Source: Microterricola viridarii
GTDB lineage: Bacteria; Actinomycetota; Actinomycetes; Actinomycetales; Microbacteriaceae
Assembly (NCBI RefSeq): GCF_001542775.1
Contig: NZ_CP014145.1
Location: forward strand, 310,001-374,000
Length of the DNA stretch: 64,000 bases
Reading direction: 5' to 3'
This document shows, one piece after another, positions 51,227 to 59,764 of this stretch. The position numbers and the translations under genes are program-made. The number at the start of each line of letters is the position of its first letter. Position 1 is the stretch's first letter. Under the pieces are notes generated by a model. It worked only from the letters and a program-made list of their open reading frames with translations, searched no databases and was not told the DNA's origin.

Positions 51227-53101
51227 CTAGACGAGCAGCTGGTGCTTCGCGAGCTCCTTGTAGAGCGGGGTCGAGGCGACGAGCTCCGAGTGCGTGCCGG
51301 TGCCGACGACCTCGCCGTGGTCGAGCACCACGATCTGGTCGCTGTCCACCACGGTGGAGAGCCGGTGCGCGATGACGATGAGGGTGCGCCCCTCGGCGAC
51401 GGCATCGATCGCGGCGCGCATCATCTGCTCGTTCACGCCGTCCAGGCTCGAGGTCGACTCGTCCAGCAGCAGGATCGGGGGAGCCGCGAGCAGCGCCCGG
51501 GCGATCGCGAGGCGCTGGCGTTCGCCGCCGGAGAGCATGACGCCGTCCTCGCCGACCGGGGCGCTCAGGCCGAGCGGGTTGCGCTCAAGCACCTCGCCGA
51601 GGTTCACGGCGCGCAGAACCCGCTCGCACTCCTCGTCGGTGGCATCCGGGGTCGCCAGCATCAGGTTCTCGCGCAGGGTGCCGGCCAGCACCGGGGCGTC
51701 CTGCTCGACGTAGCCGATCTGGGCGCGCAGCTCGGTGCGCGGCAGCGTGCGGATGTCGAGGCCGGCGAGTCGCACGACACCGACACTCGGGTCGTAGAAG
51801 CGCTCGATCAGGGCGAGGATGGTGCTCTTGCCCGCGCCGGACGGCCCGACCAGGGCGGTGCGCTGGCCGCGCGGCGCGCTGAACGAGACGCCGCGGAGCA
51901 CCGGCTGTCGGTCGGTGACGTTGCCCTCTGGCAGGTGCTCGTCGGCGCTCTCGTTGTCCGGGTCGGCCTCGTCGGAGCGGGTGCGCGCGTAGGCGAAGTG
52001 CACATCCTCGAAGGCGATGGCGGTGTCATCCATCGACAGCAGCGCCGACAACTCGTTCGGGGTGACGTCGGCGAGCGGGGCGATCTCGCGGTCGTAGTCG
52101 GTCTCGCTCGGCAGCTCGATGATCTCCTGGATGCGGCCGAGCGCGCCGAGGGCCGAGTTCACCGAGGTGATCGCGCCGAAGGCGGTGCCGAGCGGCATGA
52201 TCAGCATGAACAGGAAGAGGATGAACGCGACCAGGCTGGCCACGGTGATGGCGCCGCTGGCGACGCGGAAACCTCCGACGCCGAGCACGACCAGCAGAGA
52301 CACCTGCATGGCGATGCCGGCGACAGGAACGACGAGGGCCGAGATGCTGGCGACGCGGATGCCGGCGCTCCAGGCCCCCTTGGCCTCCTCGCCGACGGCG
52401 GCGATCTCGCGGTCTGTGGCGTTGGAGGCGCGCACGGTGCGCACGGCGCTGATGGCACGCTCGACGGCGGCGGCCAGGTCGCCCACCTTGGTCTGCGCCT
52501 GCAGGCTGGCGGTGCGGATGCGGGCGGCGAGCAGCACGACGGTCACCACAGAGACGGTGATGACGAGCAGGGTGAGGCCGAGCAGCACCGGGTCGATGAT
52601 CAGCATGGCGATCAGCGCGCCGATGAAGGTGAGCGAGCCACCGATGGCATCGACGAGGCCCTGGGTGAGCACGGCCCGCAGCAGTGTGGTGTCGCTGCCG
52701 ACGCGGGAGACCAAGTCACCGGTGCGGCGGGTGTCGAACTCGGCGATCGGCAGGTGCAGCATGCGGGCGACGAGCTGGCGGCGGCTGGAGAGCACGACGC
52801 CCTCGCCGGTGCGCTGCAGCAGGTAGTGCTGGTAGCCGCTGATCAGTGCGGCGACGACGACCAGGGCGACGAGCACCCAGACCAGGTTGCCGAGCGGCTC
52901 GTTGGCCTGCACGACGGTGATGAGCTGGCTGACCAGCAGCGGCTGGGCCAGGCTGGCGGCGGCGCCGAGGATGCTCAGCACGATGACGACGCTGAGCACC
53001 GCCTTGTGCTCGAGCAGATAGGGCACGAGCTGGCTGAACTTCGCGCGCGGGCCGGTTTGCGGTGTGCGTCTGTTTCGACCCAGTGTGCGTGCGTTGCTCA
53101 T
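51227..53101 (-). CDS. ABC-type multidrug/lipid exporter (homodimeric type)
   Basis: A 624-residue half-transporter: six-helix export domain (about 25-320) and ATPase domain with Walker A GPSGAGKST, signature LSGGERQRLAIARAL, Walker B ILLLDESTSSLD with the catalytic Glu, and AHRLSTV. Between them is an insertion rich in Asp/Glu (about 365-400). All catalytic residues are complete, so it can work as a homodimer, unlike the pair at 8.8-12.6 kb. ATG 53101 has AAGGGAG upstream. Substrate unknown. Confidence 0.92.
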   Translation of the reverse strand: MSNARTLGRNRRTPQTGPRAKFSQLVPYLLEHKAVLSVVIVLSILGAAASLAQPLLVSQLITVVQANEPLGNLVWVLVALVVVAALISGYQHYLLQRTGEGVVLSSRRQLVARMLHLPIAEFDTRRTGDLVSRVGSDTTLLRAVLTQGLVDAIGGSLTFIGALIAMLIIDPVLLGLTLLVITVSVVTVVLLAARIRTASLQAQTKVGDLAAAVERAISAVRTVRASNATDREIAAVGEEAKGAWSAGIRVASISALVVPVAGIAMQVSLLVVLGVGGFRVASGAITVASLVAFILFLFMLIMPLGTAFGAITSVNSALGALGRIQEIIELPSETDYDREIAPLADVTPNELSALLSMDDTAIAFEDVHFAYARTRSDEADPDNESADEHLPEGNVTDRQPVLRGVSFSAPRGQRTALVGPSGAGKSTILALIERFYDPSVGVVRLAGLDIRTLPRTELRAQIGYVEQDAPVLAGTLRENLMLATPDATDEECERVLRAVNLGEVLERNPLGLSAPVGEDGVMLSGGERQRLAIARALLAAPPILLLDESTSSLDGVNEQMMRAAIDAVAEGRTLIVIAHRLSTVVDSDQIVVLDHGEVVGTGTHSELVASTPLYKELAKHQLLV

Positions 53102-53119
53102 TGCTCCCTTTCGCGCTGG

Positions 53120-53162
53120 CGGATGCCGCATACAACCCTAAGTCAGTTGCCTGCGGCATCCG
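53120..53162 (-). terminator. Hairpin from an inverted CGGATGCCGCA pair
   Basis: CGGATGCCGCA (53120-53130) and TGCGGCATCCG (53152-53162) are perfect 11-bp inverted repeats with a 21-nt loop, placed between the MFS gene and the ABC gene, both on the minus strand. Confidence 0.6.
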
Positions 53163-53184
53163 CCCAGAAAAGGGGGACAAACGA

Positions 53185-54543
53185 CTAGGCGTCGATGTCG
53201 TTGTCCTTCGTCTCCTTCGAGACGATCAGGGCGATGAGGGTGAGCACGGCCATCGCGGCCAGGTAGATGCCGACCCAGAACGGGCTGCCGTCGCCGGCGC
53301 TCCAGAGGGCGACGGCGATGAACGGGGCGACGGCCGCACCGAGGATCGACGACACGTTGTAGCTGATGCCGGAGCCGGTGTAGCGCACGTTCGTCGGGAA
53401 CAGCTCGGGCAGCAGCGCGCCCATCGGGCCGAAGGTGAGGCCCATCAGCGAGAAGCCGATGATCAGCCAGGCCATGACGCCGACGAAGCCGGCACCGAGC
53501 AGCGGCACCCAGAGCAGGCCGAACACGATGATGCCGAGCGTCACCCAGATCAGCGTCTTGCGCCGCCCCCATCGGTCGGCCAGCACGCCCGAGACCAGAG
53601 TGAAGACACCGAAGAAGAGCACGCCGCCGATGAGCATGAGCACGAACGTCGTGTAGGAGTAGCCGAGGCCCGGCAGCACGGCGGCGTCGGTGGGCGACTG
53701 CGGAGCGCGGCCGTAGCTGAGCGAGAACGTCGTCATCAGGTAGAACAGCACGTAGGTGGCGAGCATGAAGAAGGTGCCGAGGATCAGCTTGCGCCAGTGC
53801 ATCTTGAAGACGGTGACGAGCGGAGTCTTCGTGAGCTTGCCGGTGGCGGATGCCGTCGAGAACGCGGTGCTCTCGACGAGTCGCAGGCGCACCCACAGGC
53901 CGACAATGACCATGACCACCGAGAACAGGAACGGGATGCGCCAGCCCCACTCGAGGAACGCCTGTGAGGGCATCGAGGGGTCATCGGAGGGGAGCACTGC
54001 GGCGATGATCAGGAACAGGCCGTTCGCGATGATGAAGCCGATCGGGGCGCCCAGCTGCGGGAAGGTGCCGTACCAGGCGCGCTTGCCCTTCGGGGCGTTC
54101 TCGGTGGCGACGAGCGCGGCACCGGACCATTCGCCGCCGAGCGCGAAGCCCTGCGCGATGCGGAGGACGACGAGCAGCAACGGGGCAAGCCAGCCGACCA
54201 TGGCGTAGGTGGGCAGCACGCCGATCAGGAATGTCGCGATGCCCATGGTGAGCAGTGCGCCGACCAGGGTGGCCTTGCGGCCGTGCCTGTCGCCGAGGTG
54301 GCCGAACAGGATCGCGCCGAGCGGACGGGCGACCATGGCGGCGCCGAAGACCGCGAAGGACTGCAGCAGGGCCGTGGTGGGGTCACCGGTGGGGAAGAAG
54401 AGGTGGGGGAAGACGAGGACGGCTGCGGTCGCGTAGACGTAGAAGTCGTAGAACTCGATCGTCGTGCCGATGAGGCTGGCCAGGATGACCCGGCTGCGTG
54501 GATTTGCGGGTGCGGCCGTGGCGACCGCGGGTGATGCTGACAT
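53185..54543 (-). CDS. MFS transporter, metabolite:H+ symporter (MHS) family
   Basis: A 452-residue twelve-helix transporter of the shikimate/proline-betaine type: TTIEFYDFYVYATAAVLVF in helix 1, GHLGDRHGRKATLVGAL, RIAQGFALGGEWSGAALVA and a large loop with STAFSTASATGKLTKTP. ATG 54543 was preferred to an upstream in-frame GTG at 54570 for lack of a better ribosome-binding site; GGAG lies 12 nt away. Substrate, probably an organic acid or zwitterion, is not determinable. Confidence 0.88.
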   Translation of the reverse strand: MSASPAVATAAPANPRSRVILASLIGTTIEFYDFYVYATAAVLVFPHLFFPTGDPTTALLQSFAVFGAAMVARPLGAILFGHLGDRHGRKATLVGALLTMGIATFLIGVLPTYAMVGWLAPLLLVVLRIAQGFALGGEWSGAALVATENAPKGKRAWYGTFPQLGAPIGFIIANGLFLIIAAVLPSDDPSMPSQAFLEWGWRIPFLFSVVMVIVGLWVRLRLVESTAFSTASATGKLTKTPLVTVFKMHWRKLILGTFFMLATYVLFYLMTTFSLSYGRAPQSPTDAAVLPGLGYSYTTFVLMLIGGVLFFGVFTLVSGVLADRWGRRKTLIWVTLGIIVFGLLWVPLLGAGFVGVMAWLIIGFSLMGLTFGPMGALLPELFPTNVRYTGSGISYNVSSILGAAVAPFIAVALWSAGDGSPFWVGIYLAAMAVLTLIALIVSKETKDNDIDA

Positions 54544-54766
54544 GCGAGGAAAAGCTCCGATGCGACGCACTCGGGGTGCGCGAGAAAGATGGACCGCGCT
54601 AAGCGTGCGTCGATCTGGCGTCGCGGACTGCGGAGGGTGAGAAGTCGTGCTGCTTGTGGCAACCGTTCAAGCGTATGCGAAGTCGAACACTGCTCACGAA
54701 TCGCCGGCGGGCGCCGGTGCCGCCAGATCCCCATCGAAAGACTGATGCGGCAAGGCCTTGGCTGGA

Positions 54767-54772
54767 TAGGCT
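54767..54772 (+). promoter_or_regulatory. -10 element of the leaderless DUF2269-like gene
   Basis: TAGGCT, then GGGGGT, then the ATG at 54779. The rest of the 235-bp gap behind the MFS gene shows nothing else I can name. Confidence 0.5.
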
Positions 54773-54778
54773 GGGGGT

Positions 54779-55234
54779 ATGGAAACCCTGTTCAGCATCT
54801 TGCACGTCGTCACCGCCGTGTTCATCGTCGGCCCGATGGCCATCCTCCCCATGTCCGCCATGCGCGCGGTCCGAGCCGGCAACGGCTCCCAGGTCGCGAC
54901 GCTGGCCAAGTCCACCAACCTGTTCAGCCTGCTCTCGCTGCTCGTCGTCGTCTTCGGCTTCGGCGTCATGGGAATGGCCGACCCGAAGTACAACCTCTCG
55001 ATCACCACCCCGTGGGTGCTGTGGTCGATCATCCTCTACCTCGTGGCCCTCGCCATCAGCCTCTTCGTCGTGGTGCCGACCATGCGCAAGGCCGCCGAGG
55101 CGCTCGGCGCCGTCGACGCCTCCAACCCGGCCGCCGCCGCGACGACCACGAGCTACCCGGCCATCGCAGCCGGCAGCGGTGTGGCTTCGCTGCTGCTCGT
55201 CGCCGTGGTCGTGCTGATGGTCTGGAAGCCGTAA
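54779..55234 (+). CDS. DUF2269-like integral membrane protein
   Basis: A 151-residue protein with four hydrophobic helices, starting METLFSILHVVTAVFIVGP as in DUF2269-type proteins of unknown function. An Ala/Thr-rich stretch (AAAATTTSYPAIAAG) links helices three and four. The ATG has a TAGGCT box six bases upstream and no ribosome-binding site. It is convergent with the riboflavin operon. Confidence 0.75.
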   Translation: METLFSILHVVTAVFIVGPMAILPMSAMRAVRAGNGSQVATLAKSTNLFSLLSLLVVVFGFGVMGMADPKYNLSITTPWVLWSIILYLVALAISLFVVVPTMRKAAEALGAVDASNPAAAATTTSYPAIAAGSGVASLLLVAVVVLMVWKP

Positions 55235-55239
55235 CAACC

Positions 55240-55445
55240 GGTTTCGACAGGCTCAACCAGCGGGGGATCCCGCCGGTTGGGCCTGTTCTCGTTAAGCGCG
55301 CAGCGCCCGCAGGTTGGCGAAAACCCGCTGGTTGGCGAAAACCCGCTGGTTGGCAAAAAACCCGCTGGTTGAGCCTGTCGAAACCCCTCGAGGGTTGGAC
55401 AGGCCCGGCCAGCGGATTTCTCGTTAAGAGCGCAGCGCCCGCAGG
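55240..55445. repeat. Repeat cluster between convergent genes, with a copy of the ribH 3' end
   Basis: Perfect 25-bp inverted repeats lie at 55240-55264 and 55361-55385; their core is TTTCGACAGGCTCAACCAG, a repeat family familiar from Microbacteriaceae and Arthrobacter. Between them are about three copies of an 18-bp unit CGCTGGTTGGCGAAAACC (55326-55363). In addition, 27 bp at 55287-55313 (TCTCGTTAAGCGCGCAGCGC...) match 55419-55445, the true end of ribH, with one mismatch. Confidence 0.85.
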
Positions 55446-55906
55446 GTGAGCGCGGTGGCGATGGCCGCGGTCGCGGCTTCCTCGCCCTTGTCTTCCTTCG
55501 AGCCGGGCAGGCCGGCACGGTCGATGCCCTGCTGCTCGTCGTCCAGGGTGAGCACGCCGAAGCCGACGGGCTTGCCCGTGTCGAGGGCGACCCGGGTGAG
55601 GCCGTCGGTGGCCGCAGCCGAGACGTACTCGAAGTGCGGGGTGCCGCCGCGGATGATGACACCGAGCGCGACGACGGCATCCGCCCCCGCCTCCAGGGCC
55701 GCCTTGCAGACGACGGGCAGCTCGAAGCTGCCAGGCACCCGCACGATCTCGTAGTCGGCGCCAGACGCCTCAAGCACCCGCACCGCCCCGGCGATCAGGC
55801 CGTCGGTGATGATCTCGTGCCAGTGCCCGGCGACGACCACGACGCGCAGCCCCTGCGCGTCGAGGTTCGGGGTGAGTGCCGCCGTGGGGGATCCTGCTCC
55901 GCTCAT
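55424..55906 (-). CDS. ribH: 6,7-Dimethyl-8-ribityllumazine synthase
   Basis: Lumazine synthase, 160 residues, joins 5-amino-6-ribitylaminouracil with dihydroxybutanone phosphate. Motifs [45 protein letters not shown] with the catalytic His, and [12 protein letters not shown]. It overlaps ribBA by ATGA and is the last gene of the riboflavin operon; its final 8 codons are duplicated in the downstream repeat cluster. Confidence 0.97.
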   Translation of the reverse strand: MSGAGSPTAALTPNLDAQGLRVVVVAGHWHEIITDGLIAGAVRVLEASGADYEIVRVPGSFELPVVCKAALEAGADAVVALGVIIRGGTPHFEYVSAAATDGLTRVALDTGKPVGFGVLTLDDEQQGIDRAGLPGSKEDKGEEAATAAIATALTLRALRS

Positions 55907-57195
55907 GATGCGTGCCCTTCCAGTGTGTTGAGGAGTTGGTCTGTGCTGCCGTCGGCCAGCTGGTCGTTGTCGATGGAGTGGCCCATCCGGTTGCGCTTGG
56001 TGTCGAGGTAGCCCTCGTTGTATGCGCCGACGCCGACGACCAGCGGCACCCGCTCGCCCACCTGCACGCCGTGCAGCTCAAGCTGGCGCACCTTCTCGGG
56101 GTTGTTGGTGAGCAGGCGCACGGAGTGCACCCCCATGTCCTCGAGGATGGCCGCGGCCGCGCCGTAGTCGCGGGAGTCGGCCGGCAGGCCGAGTGCGAGG
56201 TTGGCGTCGAGCGTGTCGAGCCCGTCCTCCTGCAGCCGGTAGGCGCGCAGCTTGTTGATCAGGCCGATGCCGCGGCCCTCGTGCCCGCGCAGGTAGATGA
56301 CGATGCCGCCGTCGCGCTGCACGGTCTCCAACGCCGAGTCCAGCTGCGGGCCGCACTCGCACTTGAGCGAGCCGAAGGCCTCGCCCGTCAGGCACTCGGA
56401 GTGCACACGCACGAGCGGGGAGTCGCTCAGGTCGCCGGCCACGATGGCGACGTGGTCGGCTCCGCTCACCCGGTCGCGGTAGGCGCGCACCCGGAACGGT
56501 CCGTGCCGGGTCGGCACGGTGGTCTCGACCTCGAAGGCGACCCGGGGGTTCTCGACGACGGATGCCGGGGCGCCGGTCGCCACCTCGTGCTGCGTACGCA
56601 GCCAGTCGGCGATCGCGGCGACGGTGGTGACGGGCAGACCGTCGCGCTCGCCGAGGGCGAGCAGCCCGGGCAGGCGCATCATCTCGCCGTCATCCGCCAC
56701 AAGCTCACCGATCACGCCCACCGGGGAGAGACCGGCCAGCTTCATCAGGTCGACGGCGGCCTCGGTGTGGCCGGCGCGCTCACGCACGCCGCCCGCGACT
56801 GCCCGCAGCGGCAGCACGTGCCCGGGGCGGATCAGGCTGGTCGAGAGGGACTCGGGGTCGGCGAGCACGCGCAGTGTGCGGGCACGGTCTGCGGCGCTGA
56901 TGCCCGTCGTCACCCGCTCGGCGGCGTCGACGGTGATCGTGTAGGCGGTGTTGCGGGCGTCCTGACTGTCGACGACCATCAGCGGCAGGCCGAGGCGGTC
57001 GGCGTACTCGGCCGGCATCGGAGCACAGAGGAACCCGCTGGTGTTGCGCACCATCCAGGCGATCCACTCCTGGCTGGCCAGCTCGGCCGCGAGGATGGCG
57101 TCGCCCTCGTTCTCGCGCCCCTCGTCGTCGGCGACGATGACGGGCCGGCCCGCGCGCAGTGCCTCGAGAACCTCGGGCATGGTGGACAGACTCAT
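55903..57195 (-). CDS. ribBA: Bifunctional dihydroxybutanone-phosphate synthase / GTP cyclohydrolase II
   Basis: A 430-residue fusion. RibB half (about 1-205): [14 protein letters not shown] with the acidic loop and [21 protein letters not shown]. RibA half: [20 protein letters not shown] with the zinc Cys residues, [12 protein letters not shown] and [11 protein letters not shown]. It supplies both riboflavin precursors from ribulose 5-phosphate and GTP. ATG 57195 has GAGGAG 6 nt upstream and overlaps the ribE stop. Confidence 0.97.
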   Translation of the reverse strand: MSLSTMPEVLEALRAGRPVIVADDEGRENEGDAILAAELASQEWIAWMVRNTSGFLCAPMPAEYADRLGLPLMVVDSQDARNTAYTITVDAAERVTTGISAADRARTLRVLADPESLSTSLIRPGHVLPLRAVAGGVRERAGHTEAAVDLMKLAGLSPVGVIGELVADDGEMMRLPGLLALGERDGLPVTTVAAIADWLRTQHEVATGAPASVVENPRVAFEVETTVPTRHGPFRVRAYRDRVSGADHVAIVAGDLSDSPLVRVHSECLTGEAFGSLKCECGPQLDSALETVQRDGGIVIYLRGHEGRGIGLINKLRAYRLQEDGLDTLDANLALGLPADSRDYGAAAAILEDMGVHSVRLLTNNPEKVRQLELHGVQVGERVPLVVGVGAYNEGYLDTKRNRMGHSIDNDQLADGSTDQLLNTLEGHAS

Positions 57196-57827
57196 GAGTT
57201 GCTCCTCACTGGGGTAGCGGCATTCTGCATGGCGAACATTCGTGCAACATGACGAGCCAGGATGTCGGTTTCGATGTTGACCCGGTCGCCGACAACGCGC
57301 TGGCCGAGGGTCGTCGCGGTGAGCGTCTCGGGAATCAGCGACACCTCGAACCACTGCTCGGCCTCGTCGGCCGGGCTCACGTTGCTCACCGTGAGCGAGA
57401 CGCCATCGACGGCGATGGAGCCCTTGTCGACGACGAGGGGGGCGTGCTCGGCGCCCAGGCTGAAGCGCAGCACGCGCCAGGCGCTGCCGGGGGTGACGGC
57501 GAGCACTGTCGCGGTGCCATCGATGTGGCCCTGCACGATGTGCCCGCCGAGCCGGCTGTTGACGGCGGCGGCCCGCTCGAGGTTGACGGCCGTGCCCTGC
57601 ACCGCACCGGCGAGGGTGCTCATGGCGAGCGTCTGGGCCATCACGTCGACGGTGAACGACTCCGTGTCGCGGTCGACGACCGTCAGGCAGACGCCGCTCA
57701 CTGCGATGGAGTCGCCGTGTCCGGCGTCGCTTGTGACGAGCGGCCCGCGCACCGTGATCCTGGCGGCATCGCTTGTGCGCTCGATCCGCTCGATGCGGCC
57801 GAGCTCCTCGATGATTCCTGTAAACAC
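57192..57827 (-). CDS. ribE: Riboflavin synthase, alpha subunit
   Basis: A 211-residue riboflavin synthase with two lumazine-binding barrels: MFTGIIEELGRI at the N terminus, DSIAVSGVCLTVV in the first repeat and GSIAVDGVSLTVS in the second, plus GGHIVQGHIDG. It dismutates two lumazines to riboflavin. GTG 57827 has AAAGGA 7 nt upstream and lies one base after ribD. Confidence 0.96.
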   Translation of the reverse strand: MFTGIIEELGRIERIERTSDAARITVRGPLVTSDAGHGDSIAVSGVCLTVVDRDTESFTVDVMAQTLAMSTLAGAVQGTAVNLERAAAVNSRLGGHIVQGHIDGTATVLAVTPGSAWRVLRFSLGAEHAPLVVDKGSIAVDGVSLTVSNVSPADEAEQWFEVSLIPETLTATTLGQRVVGDRVNIETDILARHVARMFAMQNAATPVRSNS

Positions 57828-57828
57828 C

Positions 57829-58854
57829 TCAGTGTCCTTTCACGGGTCGGGCAACGACGAGAAGGTCGTCACCAAGTTGTTCGACGCTGGCCAGCTCAAG
57901 GCGCAGCGCCTCGTCGATGGAGGCGATGCCGAGTTCGCCGAGCGCGAGTTTCGGGCCGCCGAGCAGCAGCGGGGCGAGATAGACGAGCAGCTCATCGACC
58001 AGACCGGCGGCGATGAACGCACTGGCCAGGGTCGGGCCGCCCTCGACGAAGAGCGAGCGGATGCCGCGGCCGTGCAGCTCGGCCAGCTGGGCGGGCAGGT
58101 CGCGGCCGTCGGCGAAGAGAGGCGCGTGCGGGTGGCGGCGGAGCGCGGCATCCGCCGGCGTCTGGCGGCTGCCGAACACGACGGGGATGGGCTGACTGGG
58201 CAGCAGGCCGCCGGCGGCGTCGCGGGCGGTGAGAGAGGGGTCGTCGGCGAGCACGGTTCCGGTTCCGACGGCGATCGCGTCGGCGGCCGCGCGGCGGCGG
58301 TGCACGTCGAGACGGGCAGCGGGCCCGGTGATCCACTGGCTGCTGCCGTCGGCCGCGGCGGCGCGGCCGTCGAGACTGGACGCCCACTTGACGGTGACCA
58401 GCGGGCGGCCGAGGCGGGCAGCGGGCAGCCAGTCGCCGAGAACTGCCTCGCCCTCGGAGCGCAGCAGCCCGCCCTCGACGTCGATGCCGGCGGCGCGGAG
58501 TCGGGCGGCTCCGCCAGAGGACGCCTCGCCCGGGTCGTCGACGGAGTAGACGACGCGGCCGATGCCGGCCTCGATCAGCGCCTCGGCGCAGGGGCCGGTG
58601 CGGCCGTGGTGGTTGCAGGGTTCCAAGGTGACCACGGCGGTCGCACCGCGGGCTGCCCCGGGGGCGAGCTGAGAGAGGGCGTCAACCTCGGCGTGCGGGG
58701 TGCCTGCACCGCGGTGCCAGCCCTCGGCCAGAACGGTGCCGTCGGCGGCAAGCAGCACGCACCCGACCTGCGGGTTCGCCCCGCGGGCAGGGCCGTTGGC
58801 GGCGAGCACGAAGGCGCGGCGCAGAGCGTCCTCGATGTGTGCACTCGGTCCCAT
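57829..58854 (-). CDS. ribD: Diaminohydroxyphosphoribosylaminopyrimidine deaminase / reductase
   Basis: A 341-residue bifunctional enzyme. The deaminase part has the zinc motifs TPHAEVDAL and LEPCNHHGRTGPCAEALI; the reductase part has VTVKWASSLDGRAAAADG and LFVEGGPTLASAF. It performs the second and third steps from GTP. ATG 58854 is preferred because AAGGA is correctly spaced upstream; a longer in-frame ORF would run into the riboswitch. First gene of the rib operon. Confidence 0.96.
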   Translation of the reverse strand: MGPSAHIEDALRRAFVLAANGPARGANPQVGCVLLAADGTVLAEGWHRGAGTPHAEVDALSQLAPGAARGATAVVTLEPCNHHGRTGPCAEALIEAGIGRVVYSVDDPGEASSGGAARLRAAGIDVEGGLLRSEGEAVLGDWLPAARLGRPLVTVKWASSLDGRAAAADGSSQWITGPAARLDVHRRRAAADAIAVGTGTVLADDPSLTARDAAGGLLPSQPIPVVFGSRQTPADAALRRHPHAPLFADGRDLPAQLAELHGRGIRSLFVEGGPTLASAFIAAGLVDELLVYLAPLLLGGPKLALGELGIASIDEALRLELASVEQLGDDLLVVARPVKGH

Positions 58855-58957
58855 GGCAGTCCTTGTTGTCAGGTACTCCGGGGGTCGCGAGCGTGCTCGA
58901 GGTTCGCCGATCGCCGAGCGAACAGGGATTCCCTGAACACCACAAACAATCGACGCG

Positions 58958-59087
58958 TGCATCCTCCCATCCGGACTTTAACCGTCGGTGCCGGAATTTC
59001 ACCGGCTCAACCGTCTCTTCCTTGCGGAGGACACGGCTCGCGGACTTTCACCGCCGGTTCGGATTCTCACCGACCCCGGAGCACGTT
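58958..59087 (-). ncRNA. FMN riboswitch (RFN element) of the rib operon
   Basis: On the minus strand the conserved RFN blocks appear in order: GTGCTCCGGGGTCGGTGAGA and ATCCGAACCGGCGG, GTGAAAGTCCGCGAGCC, then GACGGTTGAGCCGGTGAAAT and TCCGGCACCGACGGTTAAAG, and finally GTCCGGATGGGAGGATGC. It binds FMN and shuts down riboflavin genes. About 100 nt separate it from ribD; there GTTCGC and GCGAAC can form a hairpin that may belong to the expression platform. Confidence 0.95.
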
Positions 59088-59156
59088 TCTTGCTTCTGAG
59101 TCTAGGCCAACGCACCCGGCCGGGATCTATTCCCGTCACCTCCGGCACCGTGCGGG

Positions 59157-59762
59157 GGAGGGTCGTCTTTCTGTTCCCCGTTGGCTCGAGGGAGCGTCAG
59201 CGACCGAAGCCGGCAGCGCGGCGGATGCCGGGCGGCTGTGCCGGGTCGGCTCCGGGGCTTCGGGGGCTGCGCTGCTCCTTCGTCGCGGCGCGGCCCCTCG
59301 AGCCAGCGGGGGAGAGGCGTCTGGTGCACCTCCCGTTAGCTCGGGGGGAGGGCCGTCTTCCTGTTCCTCGTTGGCTCGAGGGAGCGTCAGCGACCGAAGC
59401 CGACAGCGCGGCGGATGCCGGGCGGCTGTGCCGGGTCGGCTCCGGGGCTTCGGGGGCTGCGCTGCTCCTTCATCGCGGCGCGGCCCCCTCGAGCCAGCGG
59501 GGGAGAGGCGTCTGGGCACCTCCCCGTTGGCTCGAGGGAGCGCCGTCTTTCTGTTCCCCGTTGGCTCGAGGGAGCGCCAGCGACCGAAGCCGACGGCGCG
59601 GCGGATGCCGGGCAGCTGTGCCGGGTTGGCTCCGGGGCTTCGGGGGCTGCGCTGCTCCTTCGTCGCGGCGCGGCCCCCTCGAGCCAGCGGGGGAGAGGAG
59701 GAGCCTGGGCACCTGCCTCCCCGTTGGCTCGAGGGAGCGCCAGCGACCGAAGCCGACGGCGC
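59157..59762. repeat. 190-bp tandem repeats (three copies plus a fragment)
   Basis: The string TTGGCTCGAGGGAGCG occurs at 59181, 59371, 59561 and 59724, so two full periods of 190 bp and a shorter one of 163 bp. Each full copy is bounded by inverted arms GTTGGCTCGAGGG and CCCTCGAGCCA, with about 100 bp of conserved interior including GCGACCGAAGCC and the motif CGGATGCCG. The last copy is cut after about 40 bp next to the SorC gene. Copies differ at a few percent of positions. The array starts about 70 bp behind the FMN riboswitch; no convincing gene is seen in it. Confidence 0.9.
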
Positions 59763-59764
59763 CC

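Noticed and set aside
59157..59762. Open frames running through the 190-bp repeats (on both strands)
   Set aside because: They exist in several frames at once because of high GC and repetition, have no plausible start and encode Arg/Gly/Pro-rich sequence without domains.
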